The notes: generated by a model not told the origin, from the sequence alone. A stretch of DNA of 64,000 bases from Pseudomonas sp. RIT-562 (GCF_026241895.1 NZ_JAPJIV010000002.1:124001-188000); one strand, 5' to 3'; counted from the first letter of the stretch, positions 41,645 through 54,423 are shown. Made by a program: numbers and translations.

Positions 41645-42457
41645 ATGCATGCAGCTCTTATTGAAGCGGCCAGTCGGCTGCGCCAGGCCGAACGCGGCGG
41701 GCAACCGTGCGCGCCAGTTCGCGAACTGATCGCCAGCGCCCTCGCCGCCGACCCTTGCGCCGACCCGGTCGCCCTCGCCTACGCCGTGCAGCAGTACAAC
41801 AACAGCGCGGCCATTGAAGCCGGCCAGCGTCCGGTGGGGCGCAAAATCGGCCTGACTTCGCGCGCCGTCCAGCAACAGCTGGGAGTTGATCAACCGGACT
41901 TCGGCCAACTGTTCGCCAGCATGGCCCGTGGCGACGATCAGCCGATTACCTGGCTCGACACCCAACAACCAAAGGTCGAGGCGGAAATTGCCTTGGTGCT
42001 GGAACACGACCTGTGCCACGAACACCACACCCTCGCCGATCTGATCCGCGCAACCGCGTTCGCCCTGCCGGCCATCGAAGTGGTAGGCAGCCGAATCGCC
42101 CAGTGGGACATCCGTCTGGTCGACACCATTGCCGATAACGCCTCCTCAGGCCTGTTCGTTCTTGGCAGCCGTCCGGTGCAGCTATCACAGCTGGATCTGG
42201 TGCGCTGTGGCATGAGCATGACCCGGGGCGGCGAGCCGGTGTCGGTTGGCGCCGGTGCCGCCTGCCTGGGTAACCCGTTGAACGCCGCCGTGTGGCTGGC
42301 CGACACCATGGCGCGCCTCGGTACACCATTACGCGCCGGCGACATTCTGCTGACTGGCGCCCTCGGGCCAATGGTCGCGGCGCGGCCAGGCGACGTGTTT
42401 ACCGCACATATCCAGGGGCTGGGCAGCGTCACTGCTACCTTCGACCTGCAATCGTGA
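41645..42457 (+). CDS. nbaH: 2-oxopent-4-enoate hydratase
   Basis: Adds water to 2-oxopent-4-enoate to give 4-hydroxy-2-oxovalerate. The 270-residue protein has the hydratase/decarboxylase family motifs: [34 protein letters not shown] (metal ligands Glu) and [15 protein letters not shown]. The ATG at 41645 has GGAG nine bases upstream. It follows nbaE by 17 bases. Confidence 0.87.
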   Translation: MHAALIEAASRLRQAERGGQPCAPVRELIASALAADPCADPVALAYAVQQYNNSAAIEAGQRPVGRKIGLTSRAVQQQLGVDQPDFGQLFASMARGDDQPITWLDTQQPKVEAEIALVLEHDLCHEHHTLADLIRATAFALPAIEVVGSRIAQWDIRLVDTIADNASSGLFVLGSRPVQLSQLDLVRCGMSMTRGGEPVSVGAGAACLGNPLNAAVWLADTMARLGTPLRAGDILLTGALGPMVAARPGDVFTAHIQGLGSVTATFDLQS

Positions 42458-42471
42458 TCGGGGAACCCAGC

Positions 42472-43425
42472 ATGAACCAGAAACTGAATATTGCCATCGT
42501 CGGCTCGGGCAACATTGGCACCGACCTGATGATCAAGGTCTTGCGCAACGCCCGGCATTTGCACATGGCGGTAATGGTCGGCATCGACGAGCATTCCGAC
42601 GGCCTGGCCCGCGCCCGGCGCATGGGCGTGGCGACTACCCACAATGGCGTCGAAGGCTTGATAGAGATGCAGCAGTTTGCCGACATCGACTTCGTCTTCG
42701 ACGCCACCTCGGCCACTGCCCATGTGTACAACGCGGCCTTGTTGCGCGATGCAAAACCCGGCATCCGCCTGATTGACCTGACCCCGGCGGGGATCGGACC
42801 GTACTGCGTGCCGGTGGTGAACCTGGAACACAATCTGGATCAGCTCAACGTCAACATGGTCACTTGCGGCGGCCAGGCGACTATCCCGATGGTGGCCGCC
42901 GTATCGCGCGTCGCCAAAGTGCATTACGCCGAGATTATCGCCTCGATTGCCAGTAAATCCGCCGGCCCTGGCACCCGCGCAAACATCGACGAATTCACCG
43001 AAACCACCTCGCGCGCAATTGAGGTAATCGGTGGCGCCGCCAAGGGCAAGGCGATCATCGTGATGAACCCGGCAGAGCCGCCGCTGATCATGCGCGACAC
43101 CGTGTATGTGCTGTCCGAAGATGTCGATCAGGCCATCATCGAGGCATCTATCGAAGAAATGGTTCAGGCAGTGCAAGCCTACGTGCCGGGTTATCGGCTC
43201 AAGCAACACGTGCAATTCGACGTCATCAGCGCCAGCGCTCCCCTCCTGATTCCCGGACATGGCACTTTCAGCGGACTGAAGACTTCGGTGTTCCTCGAAG
43301 TTGAGGGCGCCGCTCACTATCTGCCCGCCTACGCCGGCAACCTCGACATCATGACTTCCGCTGCATTGGCCACCGCCGAGCGCATGGCGCAGTCGATGCT
43401 GGGCGCCCGAGGAGTTTCGCAATGA
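42472..43425 (+). CDS. nbaJ: Acetaldehyde dehydrogenase (acylating)
   Basis: Converts acetaldehyde, NAD and CoA into acetyl-CoA and works in a complex with the aldolase so that acetaldehyde is channelled. The 317-residue protein shows the NAD-binding start [20 protein letters not shown] and the catalytic cysteine in [14 protein letters not shown]. The start codon follows GGGAAC. Its stop overlaps the aldolase start (ATGA). Confidence 0.93.
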   Translation: MNQKLNIAIVGSGNIGTDLMIKVLRNARHLHMAVMVGIDEHSDGLARARRMGVATTHNGVEGLIEMQQFADIDFVFDATSATAHVYNAALLRDAKPGIRLIDLTPAGIGPYCVPVVNLEHNLDQLNVNMVTCGGQATIPMVAAVSRVAKVHYAEIIASIASKSAGPGTRANIDEFTETTSRAIEVIGGAAKGKAIIVMNPAEPPLIMRDTVYVLSEDVDQAIIEASIEEMVQAVQAYVPGYRLKQHVQFDVISASAPLLIPGHGTFSGLKTSVFLEVEGAAHYLPAYAGNLDIMTSAALATAERMAQSMLGARGVSQ

Positions 43426-44459
43426 CTTTCAACCCTGGGAAAAAACTCTACATTTCTGACGTCACGCTGCGCGACGGCATGCATGCAATCCGTCACCAGT
43501 ATTCCTTGAGCCAGGTGCAGGCCATCGCCCGCGCGCTGGATCAGGCGCGAGTCGATTCGATTGAGGTCGCACATGGCGACGGCCTGCAAGGTTCAAGTTT
43601 CAATTATGGCTTCGGCGCCCATACCGATCTGGAGTGGATCGAAGCCGTCAGTGATGTGCTGACTCACGCCAAAGTCGCGACGCTGCTGCTGCCCGGCATC
43701 GGCACCCTGCACGACCTGAAAAACGCCTACATGGCCGGGGCCCGGATCGTTCGCGTGGCCACCCATTGCACCGAAGCCGACGTATCGCGCCAGCACATCG
43801 AATACGCCCGCACGCTGGGCATGGATACCGTCGGTTTCCTGATGATGAGCCACATGATCAGCCCACAACAATTGGCTGCGCAGGCGCTGCTGATGGAGAG
43901 CTACGGCGCTACGTGCATTTACGTGGTCGACTCCGGCGGTGCGATGGGCATGCAGGATATCCGCGAGCGGTTCCAGGCGATCAAAGCCGTGCTCAAGCCG
44001 CAGACCCAGACCGGCATCCATGCCCACCACAACCTGAGCCTGGGCGTGGCCAACTCTATTGTCGCCGTTGAGGAAGGCTGTGATCGCATCGACGCGAGCC
44101 TCGCTGGCATGGGTGCCGGCGCAGGTAATGCGCCGCTGGAAGTATTCATTGCCGCTGCCGAGCGTCTGGGCTGGGACCACGGCACTGACCTCTACACCTT
44201 GATGGACGCCGCCGACGATATCGTGCGCCCGCTGCAGGACCGTCCGGTGCGAGTCGACCGCGAAACCCTGGCCCTCGGCTACGCCGGCGTCTACTCGAGC
44301 TTCCTGCGCCACGCCGAAGTAGCCGCGCACAAATACGGCATCAAAGCCGTGGATATTCTCGTCGAGCTAGGCAAGCGGCGCATGGTCGGCGGACAGGAAG
44401 ACATGATCGTCGACGTCGCACTGGACCTATTGAATTCGCGCAAGGAGCAACGCCCATGA
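43422..44459 (+). CDS. nbaI: 4-hydroxy-2-oxovalerate aldolase
   Basis: Cleaves 4-hydroxy-2-oxovalerate into pyruvate and acetaldehyde, metal-dependent. The 345-residue HMGL-like barrel begins [20 protein letters not shown], with the metal-binding Asp and catalytic His, and includes [16 protein letters not shown] and [17 protein letters not shown]. It is coupled to the acetaldehyde dehydrogenase gene, as is usual. Confidence 0.95.
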   Translation: MTFNPGKKLYISDVTLRDGMHAIRHQYSLSQVQAIARALDQARVDSIEVAHGDGLQGSSFNYGFGAHTDLEWIEAVSDVLTHAKVATLLLPGIGTLHDLKNAYMAGARIVRVATHCTEADVSRQHIEYARTLGMDTVGFLMMSHMISPQQLAAQALLMESYGATCIYVVDSGGAMGMQDIRERFQAIKAVLKPQTQTGIHAHHNLSLGVANSIVAVEEGCDRIDASLAGMGAGAGNAPLEVFIAAAERLGWDHGTDLYTLMDAADDIVRPLQDRPVRVDRETLALGYAGVYSSFLRHAEVAAHKYGIKAVDILVELGKRRMVGGQEDMIVDVALDLLNSRKEQRP

Positions 44460-45240
44460 GCACCGACATTGCCTACATCGCCAACGCGCTGGATCAGGCC
44501 GCACGCAAAGCCGAGCCAGTCACCCAGTTCAGCACCCACAGCCCATTCAGCCTCGACGACGCCTACCTGATCCAACGTGCTTCGATGCGCCATCGCTACG
44601 AGGCAGGCGAACGTACGATCGGCCTCAAGCTGGGCTTCACCAGCCGCGCGAAGATGATCCAGATGGGTGTCGACAGCCTGATCTGGGGCTGGCTCACCGA
44701 TGCGATGCTTGAAGAAGAAGGCGGCATCGTCGACCTGCAACGCTTCATCCATCCAAGGGCCGAACCCGAGGTGTGCTTTCTCACCAAGCGCACGATCGAC
44801 CGACCGCTGACCGCGCTGGATGCGGTCGATTACCTGGAAGCCGTGGCGCCTGCGATCGAGATCATCGACTCACGTTATCAGGCGTTCAAGTTCAGCCTCG
44901 AAGACGTTGTGGCCGACAACTGTTCGTCAGCCGGCCTGGTGGTCGGCGCCTGGTCCAGAGACTTCGCCAACTTGGCCAACGCCGGGGTGCTGATGCGCGT
45001 CAATGGCCGTGTGGTCCAGGCCGGTTCCACCGCCGCGATCCTTGGGCATCCGCTGCGCACTCTGGTACAGGCTTCGCAGTTGTTGGCCAAGGCGCAAATC
45101 GCCCTGCCCGCCGGCAGCCTGATCATGGCCGGCGCCGCGACGGCAGCAGAAGCATTGTTCCCGGGCGCGCATGTCAGCGTGGAAATTGCCGGTTTCGGCG
45201 AGTGCGGTTTCAGCACTGCAGCGCAGCAAGGAGAGATGCA

Positions 45241-45244
<4 letters not shown>
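44456..45244 (+). CDS. nbaG: 2-oxo-3-hexenedioate (4-oxalocrotonate) decarboxylase
   Basis: Removes CO2 from 4-oxalocrotonate to give 2-oxopent-4-enoate. The 262-residue protein belongs to the same fold as the hydratase at 41645 ([52 protein letters not shown]). It was distinguished as decarboxylase by [14 protein letters not shown] and the pairing with the separate hydratase in the same operon. It overlaps both neighbours by four bases. Confidence 0.87.
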
Positions 45245-47232
<1,988 letters not shown>

Positions 47233-47245
47233 ATACTACAGCGGT

Positions 47246-47283
47246 AAAAAGCCCCGCTGCGAGCGATCGCAGCGGGGCTTTGT
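47246..47283. terminator. Strong bidirectional terminator between convergent operons
   Basis: AAGCCCCGCTGCGA and TCGCAGCGGGGCTT form a perfect 14-bp stem with a GCGA loop, flanked by A-run and TTTG, so it can serve both the nba-type operon and the facing porin gene. Confidence 0.9.
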
Positions 47284-47297
47284 CATTTAGCTATCTA

Positions 47298-48323
47298 TCA
47301 AAACTTGTAGCGCACACCCATCTGCAACCCTTCGGGGTTTTCGTTGCGCAGCGGGCTTTCCAGGTTCCAGCTGACCGGATAACGCACTTCCGAATCGCGG
47401 TTGTGGTGGACATAGCCATACACCGCGTAGAGGTCGGTCTGTTTGTTGAAGTTGTAGATGTACGCCAGGTTGATGCCACTGGCGTCGCTCAATGCCTGGT
47501 TCTTGCGGTCATCTTTGTAGACCACACTGACCGCAATATTCTGGGTGTCCCAGAAGTTGTGCCGAACGCCCAGTTGCAGGTCACTTCCGTTGGACTCGAA
47601 ATCCACCCAGGGCGCATAGGCGTAGTAACCGACGTAACGGTGATAGACCGCTGTCAGGTCAGTGGTGCCCATGGTGTAGACCACAGTGAAGTACGCGTCG
47701 GTGGCCTGCTCCATGGTGTGTTTATCCCACAGATTGCGCTGGTATTTACGGTCCACGGCGGCGGCGAAGTACCACGGGCTGTCCGCCCAATAATCGATGC
47801 TGGTGCTATAGACCACGCCGTCGCGGCTGCCGTCGTTTTCCCCCAGGGTCGCCATGCCGCGAAACTGATAACCCGCGTATCGCGGGCTGATGTACATCAG
47901 CGAATCGTTCTCCCGCCACGGTGCGTAAAACACCTGGACGTTGTTGATCAGGCTGTAGTCGTTGCCGTACAGCGGATCGGCGTAGCCATAGCTGTTGGCA
48001 GAGGGAGTGTCCTGGCGACCGGCGCTGAGAGTCCCCCAACGCTCGGAAATCACCTGGTAATAGACTTCGCGTTTACCGGTCGAGTCGTCGGAATGAGGGT
48101 TGTACATGGCTTCGTAGACAGCATTGAGTTTGATGTCATCGGTCACCTCCTGCGTCCACTTGAACTGGATGCGGTTGGCGCTCAGGCCCGCTCCCGTCAA
48201 CCGATCAACGGTGTCGCCTCCCGAATGGGCGACTTCGTACGTCAGGTCGACCACCCCGGACACCTTGAACTCGGCGTAGCAAGCACCACTCATCAATGGA
48301 ATGGCGAACAATAGGTTGCGCAT
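47298..48323 (-). CDS. Outer-membrane porin
   Basis: A 341-residue outer-membrane beta-barrel protein. MRNLLFAIPLMSGACYA is a signal peptide, and mature EFKVSGVVDLTYEVAHSGGD, GRQDTPSANSYGYADPLYGN and the final aromatic residue in VRYKF are typical of general-porin family members. The ATG at 48323 begins the signal peptide. It stands directly across from the nba-type operon, a position that suggests entry of the substrate. The nba cluster of KU-7 also includes a porin gene (nbaX). Confidence 0.85.
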   Translation of the reverse strand: MRNLLFAIPLMSGACYAEFKVSGVVDLTYEVAHSGGDTVDRLTGAGLSANRIQFKWTQEVTDDIKLNAVYEAMYNPHSDDSTGKREVYYQVISERWGTLSAGRQDTPSANSYGYADPLYGNDYSLINNVQVFYAPWRENDSLMYISPRYAGYQFRGMATLGENDGSRDGVVYSTSIDYWADSPWYFAAAVDRKYQRNLWDKHTMEQATDAYFTVVYTMGTTDLTAVYHRYVGYYAYAPWVDFESNGSDLQLGVRHNFWDTQNIAVSVVYKDDRKNQALSDASGINLAYIYNFNKQTDLYAVYGYVHHNRDSEVRYPVSWNLESPLRNENPEGLQMGVRYKF

Positions 48324-48427
48324 GAAAAACTCCGGACACTGCGAAAGTGCTGGTCGGTGGCCTGTCACCAGGCCACCTCCAGACTTTTCTTATTTATTGT
48401 TATGGTGAGTCGTCAGTCACTGCGTGT

Positions 48428-50182
48428 TCAGTCGCGGGCTGGCCACGGTTTGCCCGGGGCGTCGAAACTCGGCTTGCCCAGCAACGGCGTCGACAATGCG
48501 TAGAAGCCATGGTTGGTGAAGACCCAGATCAAGTTGCGGTCGTACTCGGTATAGGTACCGTGGGTCAGGTTGCCCATGGCGTAACTCGCCACATTCTTGG
48601 TATCGAACGGCGGCACGAAGTACGCGCCAATAGTCGGTTTACCGGGCTGGCGCACATCGAACACCTGCACCCCGGCGTTGTAGAACGCGTACGGCAGGAT
48701 GCCCTCACGGGAGATACCCGGTTGGGTGTAGTAACCCGAGCGTTTAGGCCCGAAGCTGCCTTTGCGTTGGCAGTAGTCGGTAAACGCAGCCTCCTTCGGC
48801 GGCGTCGGCCGCGGCAGCACATACTCGATGGACGGCTTTTGCGGGTTGCTGACGTTGACCGCAAAAATGTCCTTTTTGGCCTCGAAGCAATCTTCCGACA
48901 GCGGGTAGCCACTGAAATAAATGATCCCGGTTTTCTCAACCTGAGAGACGTCGATGTTGTCGCCCTCAGTACCCGCCACGCTGACCGGAAACTCCAGGTG
49001 ACCGACCACTTTCATGTTGTCGGCCTGGGTGATATCCACTACGTAGAGGCCCATGCCGCCCATCGCGGCGTAGCCATATTTACCGCCCTGCTCGACGGTT
49101 TTCGGAATAAACAGCGACATGCGTGCGCCCATCCACGAAGCCCTGTTGCCAGCACGCGGGTTGGCCTTGAACACGGCTTCGTGCTGCGGGTCGCCGACGA
49201 TTTGCCCTGGCACGGTGAGCATCTGCAATAGTTTCGGGTTGCCTGGGTCCGACATGTCCCAGGACTGGTAACCGGCGTTGTACAGGTCGTTGGGGTATTC
49301 GGTGAGTGCGTACTTGTCGCTGGGTGCTGCGGCCACGTACATCACATCGCCACCGAAGTAGGCAGGGATGTCCCGTACGCCGGAGCCCTGCTGCTCGCCA
49401 ATCGGCGCATCCGGATGCTCGATATCCGTGGTGCGGGTGGCGATCAGTTTCCAGTCGGCCGGTAGCGGACCGTTCATCTCGTAGACCTTGAACCCCTTGA
49501 GGTGCTTGGACTTGCGGATGGCTTCAACTTTGTCCGGCTCGCGGTATTTGTCATTCAACACGCCAAAGCGCCGTACTTCGAAGGACTGGACCATGATGTT
49601 TTTGCCCAGCTTCTTGTTCCATTGAACCGTGGCCGCGCCGAACATATCGTCGGGGGCGTACGGGTTTTCTTCCGCACCCGGACCGTCCGGGCCCCAGGTC
49701 GACCCCTTGGTGAACACCAGCTTTACATCCTTGGGATGGGTGATATCGAACACCTTGAGATTGCGGCGCACGTACTGGTAGAGGTAACGCTTGCCGTCGA
49801 AGTCGACGATGTTTTGCCAGGTGTGAAACGGCTCGACCGTGATCGGGTAATACGCCTCGACGGTCATGTTCTTGATGTAGCTTTTGGTATCCCAGTAATC
49901 CAGTTCCCCTGCAAACGGCTCGCCCTCGTGACTGAATGGAGTGGCCGCCGGGTGGGTGAATTTGCCTGTCGCCTTGTCCATGCCATAGCTGCCTGGGGCG
50001 GGCATGGGTGGGGTCTTGTCCACGGACAACGCGGTCTGCTGTTTGACGAACGGGTCAGTGATGTTGACCGGGGCCGAGCTGTCCGCGTAGACGCTGCTCC
50101 ACAGCCCCAGCATTACGCAGGTGGTCAGCGCGCTTTTGAGGAACGGCGCACGGGGTTTGTTGGGGAGTCGCATTGTTTTCAT
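48428..50182 (-). CDS. Secreted LVIVD-repeat beta-propeller protein
   Basis: A 584-residue exported protein; the N-terminus KPRAPFLKSALTTCVMLGLW to SSVYA is a signal peptide. Recurring LKVFDITHPKDVKLV, GLYVVDITQADNMKVVGHLE and GVQVFDVRQPGKPTIGAYFV are LVIVD-type propeller blades. No catalytic residues are apparent. It lies between two porins, so a periplasmic or surface role in uptake or binding is plausible, but no function is established. The signal peptide is preceded by a basic MKTMRLPNK. Confidence 0.75.
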   Translation of the reverse strand: MKTMRLPNKPRAPFLKSALTTCVMLGLWSSVYADSSAPVNITDPFVKQQTALSVDKTPPMPAPGSYGMDKATGKFTHPAATPFSHEGEPFAGELDYWDTKSYIKNMTVEAYYPITVEPFHTWQNIVDFDGKRYLYQYVRRNLKVFDITHPKDVKLVFTKGSTWGPDGPGAEENPYAPDDMFGAATVQWNKKLGKNIMVQSFEVRRFGVLNDKYREPDKVEAIRKSKHLKGFKVYEMNGPLPADWKLIATRTTDIEHPDAPIGEQQGSGVRDIPAYFGGDVMYVAAAPSDKYALTEYPNDLYNAGYQSWDMSDPGNPKLLQMLTVPGQIVGDPQHEAVFKANPRAGNRASWMGARMSLFIPKTVEQGGKYGYAAMGGMGLYVVDITQADNMKVVGHLEFPVSVAGTEGDNIDVSQVEKTGIIYFSGYPLSEDCFEAKKDIFAVNVSNPQKPSIEYVLPRPTPPKEAAFTDYCQRKGSFGPKRSGYYTQPGISREGILPYAFYNAGVQVFDVRQPGKPTIGAYFVPPFDTKNVASYAMGNLTHGTYTEYDRNLIWVFTNHGFYALSTPLLGKPSFDAPGKPWPARD

Positions 50183-50277
50183 TGTTCACTCCAGGGGTGG
50201 TGCCCGGTTGGGCAGTAAGGTCATTGCAAATGGTTGTGCTGAGTTGAAAAAGCGCATGCCGGTGGCGCTTACCGGCC

Positions 50278-51603
50278 CTACAAAATGTCGATGGGGTAAT
50301 CAGTGATCAGCCGGAAATCATCCAGGTCGCCGGAGCCCTGGTCGCTGTTCGCCCGATGCCAGGCCTGGCGAGCGCGCACGCTCAAGCCTTTGGCGGGCCC
50401 GGACTGGACCACGTAGCGGACTTCCAGATTGGTCTCGTGATGTTTGCCGTGACCGCCGTAGCGTCCGGAATAAGGGCCGGTGGCTGCGATGCCACTGCCA
50501 TCGATGCCCCACCCGCGCACGTAGCGACTCATGAAGGTCAGCCCAGGCACGCCGTAAGGCGCCAGGGACAGGTCGTAGCGCACTTGCCAGGACTTTTCCT
50601 GCGGGCCGTTGAAGTCGGAAAACTGCGCCGCGTTCGGCAGCTGAATCGAGGCGCCCTGATCGTTGCCGTTGCGACCATTGCGGTCTTTGTCACCCACGCC
50701 CAGGTAATCGAACGGGGTGTCACCGTCTATCTTCTGCAATCCCAGGAGCCAGCGGTGCGCGCCGTGGCGCCAGAAGGTCGACAGACCGACACTGGTGTTA
50801 TTGATCTCACCGGCCCTGGCTTGACCCTCGTCGAGCGTGCGGTAGGTCGTCAGGCCGAGCCCGAACTGATTCACCGCACCGACATCGATGCGGCTTTCGA
50901 GATTGGCGTAGTACTGGTTCCAGAGGTCTTCGAAACGCGAGCCATACAGGCTGATGGACAGCCCCGGCGCCAGTTGATAACTGCCACCCAAGTAGTCGGC
51001 AGTTGGCGTGGTGACGCCGGCCATCACCGCCCACAGGTCGCCATCGGCGTTGGTAGTGACCGGGCTGGTGCCAGAGGTGAAATGCCCGGCTTGTACTTCG
51101 AGCCCCTCGACCTCGCGACTGACCAGCGACAAACCAGTGGCCGTCTGCGGCACGATACGGAAATGGCTGACGCCAAACACCGGTGTTTCCGGCCGTTGTT
51201 CGCCGTACTTCAGAATGCTGTTGGACAGACGCAGCTTCAGCGCCGCACCAGCCTTGGAATAATTATCTGCAGGTTGCCCATCATCGTGCACCGGCAAATT
51301 ACCGGTGCCGGATTTGTCGGCGGGCGCATCCAGTTTTAAACCCAGATACGCAAACGCATCCACGCCAACGCCTAAATCGCCTTGGGTAAAACCGGAGGTG
51401 TATTGGCCGAGCAGGCCCTGGGTCCAGTCGCGTGCATCGCGACGCCCCTCTTCCTTGCTGCGGTTGAAGTAGGAATTGCGCAGTAATAACTCGACTGCGC
51501 TGTCCGGGACGAACCCGCGCCCAGGTGCTGTCAGCTGAGCCGCGAACGAAGGCAACGCGCACGCGCTGGCCAACAACAGAACAGTGGTTCTGGTGTGATT
51601 CAT
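50278..51603 (-). CDS. OprD-family outer-membrane porin
   Basis: A 441-residue substrate-specific porin of the OprD type, which takes up amino acids and aromatic acids in pseudomonads. Signal peptide MNHTRTTVLLLASACALPSF, then DSAVELLLRNSYFNRSKEEG, typical RDWTQGLLGQYTSGFTQGD, and a final LDDFRLITDYPIDIL strand. The ATG at 51603 has GGGG five bases upstream. It is probably co-expressed with the permease and kynU and could admit kynurenine or anthranilate-like compounds. Confidence 0.9.
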   Translation of the reverse strand: MNHTRTTVLLLASACALPSFAAQLTAPGRGFVPDSAVELLLRNSYFNRSKEEGRRDARDWTQGLLGQYTSGFTQGDLGVGVDAFAYLGLKLDAPADKSGTGNLPVHDDGQPADNYSKAGAALKLRLSNSILKYGEQRPETPVFGVSHFRIVPQTATGLSLVSREVEGLEVQAGHFTSGTSPVTTNADGDLWAVMAGVTTPTADYLGGSYQLAPGLSISLYGSRFEDLWNQYYANLESRIDVGAVNQFGLGLTTYRTLDEGQARAGEINNTSVGLSTFWRHGAHRWLLGLQKIDGDTPFDYLGVGDKDRNGRNGNDQGASIQLPNAAQFSDFNGPQEKSWQVRYDLSLAPYGVPGLTFMSRYVRGWGIDGSGIAATGPYSGRYGGHGKHHETNLEVRYVVQSGPAKGLSVRARQAWHRANSDQGSGDLDDFRLITDYPIDIL

Positions 51604-51731
51604 GACAACCCCATGTGTAAGGCGAGCCGAAGGTGTTTTATCGGTGCGCGCAATCGGCCGGGGCACGCAGGTGCCCGGTCGATGCATCAGCCGGAGAAAA
51701 GTGCCCGACCTCCCTGGTCAGGCGTAGCCAC

Positions 51732-53147
51732 TTAGCGTCGCAGTGGCAAAGGCTTGGGCGCGTCCGTCAGGACGGGGGCCTTTTGCCGAAAACGCAGGAA
51801 GTAGATCAGCAGGATTACCGCAAGGAACGGCACCCCGCAGAGCAGCGTTGGGGCAAACTCTTCGGTGAACAGGGTGGTCGTCATCACCGCGAGCATCAGC
51901 AGCAATCCGCCGAGGCTGGTCCACGGGTAGCCCCACAGTTTGAAAGCCAAAGGTTGCCCGGCCTGACGGCGACGGAAAAACAGGTGCGTGAGGAATATAC
52001 CTGCCCAGGTGAACATGGCCCCGAACATCGCGATGGACATCATCAAGGTGAAGGCTTTTTCCGGGTAGGCCAGGTACAACAGCGTCGCCAGGCCGATCCC
52101 TACCGATGACAGCAACAACGCAGGCAACGGCACGCCTTTACTGTTCAGACGACCAAACAATGTAGGAGCCTGGCCGGCCCGCGACAAACTGAACATCAAT
52201 CGCGTGGTGATGTAGAGCTGGCTGTTCATCGCTGACAGCGCCGCGATCAGAATGACTGCGTTAAACACCGCGCCCGCATAAGGCACGCCGGTCGCCGCCA
52301 TGACTGTGACGAACGGGCTCTGACCCCCGCTGTTCTGGCCCCAAGGCACAATCGCCAATACCAGAGCGATGGTCAGCAGATAAAACACCACCAGGCGCAC
52401 CACAGTGATACGGAACGCACGGGTCACCGCGCGCTGCGGATCCTTGGCCTCCCCGGCCGCCACCGCGATCATCTCGATGCTGAGGTAACTGAAGAACGCG
52501 ACGATCACCGCCACCCAAGTCCCCCACCAGCCGTTGGGGAAAAAACCTCGGTCATTGGTGTAGTTGGCAAAGCCGATGCTGGTATCTGCAGGAGCACCGT
52601 ATACCACGTAGGCGCCCAACAGAATGAACACCACAATCGCGCAGAGCTTGATCAGCGAGAACACATATTCAATGGCACCAAACACCTTGACGCTGAATGC
52701 GTTGGCGACAATCAGCGCCATGGAAAACGCGACCATCCAGTAACCGCCGGGCACGTCCGGGTACCAGTACTTCATGTACATGGCAGCGGCGGTGATTTCC
52801 GTGCCGACCGCAAACACGATCGACGACCAATAGGCATAGCGAATCGCGAAGCCAAACCATGGGGCGACGTAGAACTCGGCGAAAGATCCGAACGATCCCG
52901 AGGTTGGGTGGCGCACGGTCATCTCCGCCAGGCAGCCCATCAACAACAAGGCAATCAGGGCGCCGATGCCATAGCTCACCAGAACACTGGGGCCGGCAAA
53001 ACCAATGGCGAAACCGCTGCCCAGAAACAGCCCGGTGCCGATGGCGCCACCAATGGCGATCATCGACAGCTGACCGCTGGTGAGGCTTTGCTTCAAGCCT
53101 TTTTCGCGGTCTATCAAGTGTTCGAAGGTGCTGGTTGTTTTTGTCAT
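51732..53147 (-). CDS. Amino-acid permease (AAT family)
   Basis: A 471-residue inner-membrane transporter with about twelve hydrophobic segments. The first (LSMIAIGGAIGTGLFLGSGF) carries the GGAIGTGLFLG motif of amino-acid/proton symporters. It follows kynU by 31 bases on the same strand, so transport of kynurenine, tryptophan or a relative is likely. Substrate cannot be read from sequence. Confidence 0.9.
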   Translation of the reverse strand: MTKTTSTFEHLIDREKGLKQSLTSGQLSMIAIGGAIGTGLFLGSGFAIGFAGPSVLVSYGIGALIALLLMGCLAEMTVRHPTSGSFGSFAEFYVAPWFGFAIRYAYWSSIVFAVGTEITAAAMYMKYWYPDVPGGYWMVAFSMALIVANAFSVKVFGAIEYVFSLIKLCAIVVFILLGAYVVYGAPADTSIGFANYTNDRGFFPNGWWGTWVAVIVAFFSYLSIEMIAVAAGEAKDPQRAVTRAFRITVVRLVVFYLLTIALVLAIVPWGQNSGGQSPFVTVMAATGVPYAGAVFNAVILIAALSAMNSQLYITTRLMFSLSRAGQAPTLFGRLNSKGVPLPALLLSSVGIGLATLLYLAYPEKAFTLMMSIAMFGAMFTWAGIFLTHLFFRRRQAGQPLAFKLWGYPWTSLGGLLLMLAVMTTTLFTEEFAPTLLCGVPFLAVILLIYFLRFRQKAPVLTDAPKPLPLRR

Positions 53148-53178
53148 TGCACTATTGCTCCGAATCGGTGGGAGGGGC

Positions 53179-54423
53179 TCAGGTCACTGACTTGCGGGCC
53201 AGGAACTCCGGGCGATCCCATTCTTTTTGTTCGAGGATTTCACGCAAGGCGACCACGCTGTCCCAGATATCCACATAGCGGATGTACAGCGGAGCAAAAC
53301 CAAACCGCAGGATGTCGGGCGCACGGAAATCGCCGACGATGCCGCGAGCGATCAATGCCTGCATCACTGCGTAAGCCTGGTCGTGGGCGAGCGACACCTG
53401 ACTGCCCCGCTGTTCGCCGTCACGCGGGGAGCGCAACTCGATGCCCAGGCCGGCCAGCTGCTGATCGCACAGGGAAATGAACAGGTCGCCCAAGGCCACG
53501 CTTTTTTCTCGAAGCATTTTCAGGTCGACGCCGTCGAACACTTCCAGTGCCGCTTCCAGGGCCAACACACCCAGTTGCGGCGCAGTGCCCGTGAGCATCC
53601 GGTCGATGGTGGGATGAGGGCGGAAGTGATGGTCGAAATCGAACGGCTTGGCATGGCCATGCCAGCCTGTGAGCGGTTGGCGAATATGCGGGATATGGCG
53701 CTCGGCGACGAACACAAACGCTGGCGCACCCGGGCCACCATTGAGGTACTTGTAGCCGCAACCCACGGCGAAGTCGGCATTGACCTCGTTCAGCGCGATG
53801 GGCATGGCGCCAGCCGAATGGCAAAGATCCCAGACCACCAGAGCGCCGACTGCTTGGGCCCGTTCGGTGATACGCGCCATGTCGTAGCGCTTGCCGGATT
53901 TGAAGTTGACATGGGTCAGCGAAACAATCGCCACCTCTTCATCCAGGGCATCGAGAATGTCGTCCGGCTCGACGCAGCGCAATTGACTGCCCGTGAGCTC
54001 GGCCACACCATCAGCGATGTAAACGTCAGTTGGAAAGTTGCCGCGCTCGGCCAGAATAACGCTGCGTCCGGGACGCAGGCGGATGGCCGCGACCAGCACC
54101 TTGAACAGATTGATCGAAGTCGAGTCGGCAACAATCACTTCGTGGCCCTGCGCGCCGATCAACCCAGCAATCTTTGCCCCAGCACGCTGTGGCGCGGGGT
54201 ACCAGTCGGCATCGTTCCAGGAGCGAATCAGGCCTTGAGCCCATTCCTGCTTGAGAACTTTCTCGATCCGCGCCGGAATGTGCCGCGGCATTGCGCCCAA
54301 GGAGTTGCCATCAAGGTAGATTTCGCCCTCGGGCAAGTCGAAACGCTCACGGGAGTTACGCAATTCATCTATCTGATCGAGGTGTTCAAAGTCCGCTCGG
54401 GTGGCGGGGGTGGACGTGGACAT
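53179..54423 (-). CDS. kynU: Kynureninase
   Basis: PLP enzyme that hydrolyses kynurenine to anthranilate or 3-hydroxykynurenine to 3-hydroxyanthranilate, plus alanine. The 414-residue protein shows YLDGNSLGAMPRHI, the cofactor Asp in VVWDLCHSAGAMPI and the PLP lysine in GCGYKYLNGGPG. The ATG at 54423 has AAGGAG five bases upstream. It should supply 3-hydroxyanthranilate to the neighbouring operon if 3-hydroxykynurenine is available, and is the first gene of the leftward uptake cluster. Confidence 0.95.
   Translation of the reverse strand: MSTSTPATRADFEHLDQIDELRNSRERFDLPEGEIYLDGNSLGAMPRHIPARIEKVLKQEWAQGLIRSWNDADWYPAPQRAGAKIAGLIGAQGHEVIVADSTSINLFKVLVAAIRLRPGRSVILAERGNFPTDVYIADGVAELTGSQLRCVEPDDILDALDEEVAIVSLTHVNFKSGKRYDMARITERAQAVGALVVWDLCHSAGAMPIALNEVNADFAVGCGYKYLNGGPGAPAFVFVAERHIPHIRQPLTGWHGHAKPFDFDHHFRPHPTIDRMLTGTAPQLGVLALEAALEVFDGVDLKMLREKSVALGDLFISLCDQQLAGLGIELRSPRDGEQRGSQVSLAHDQAYAVMQALIARGIVGDFRAPDILRFGFAPLYIRYVDIWDSVVALREILEQKEWDRPEFLARKSVT

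Noticed and set aside
47280..49231. Long plus-strand frames (344 and 294 codons) opposite the porin and LVIVD genes
   Set aside because: Antisense of signal-peptide-bearing genes with clear domains; no independent support.
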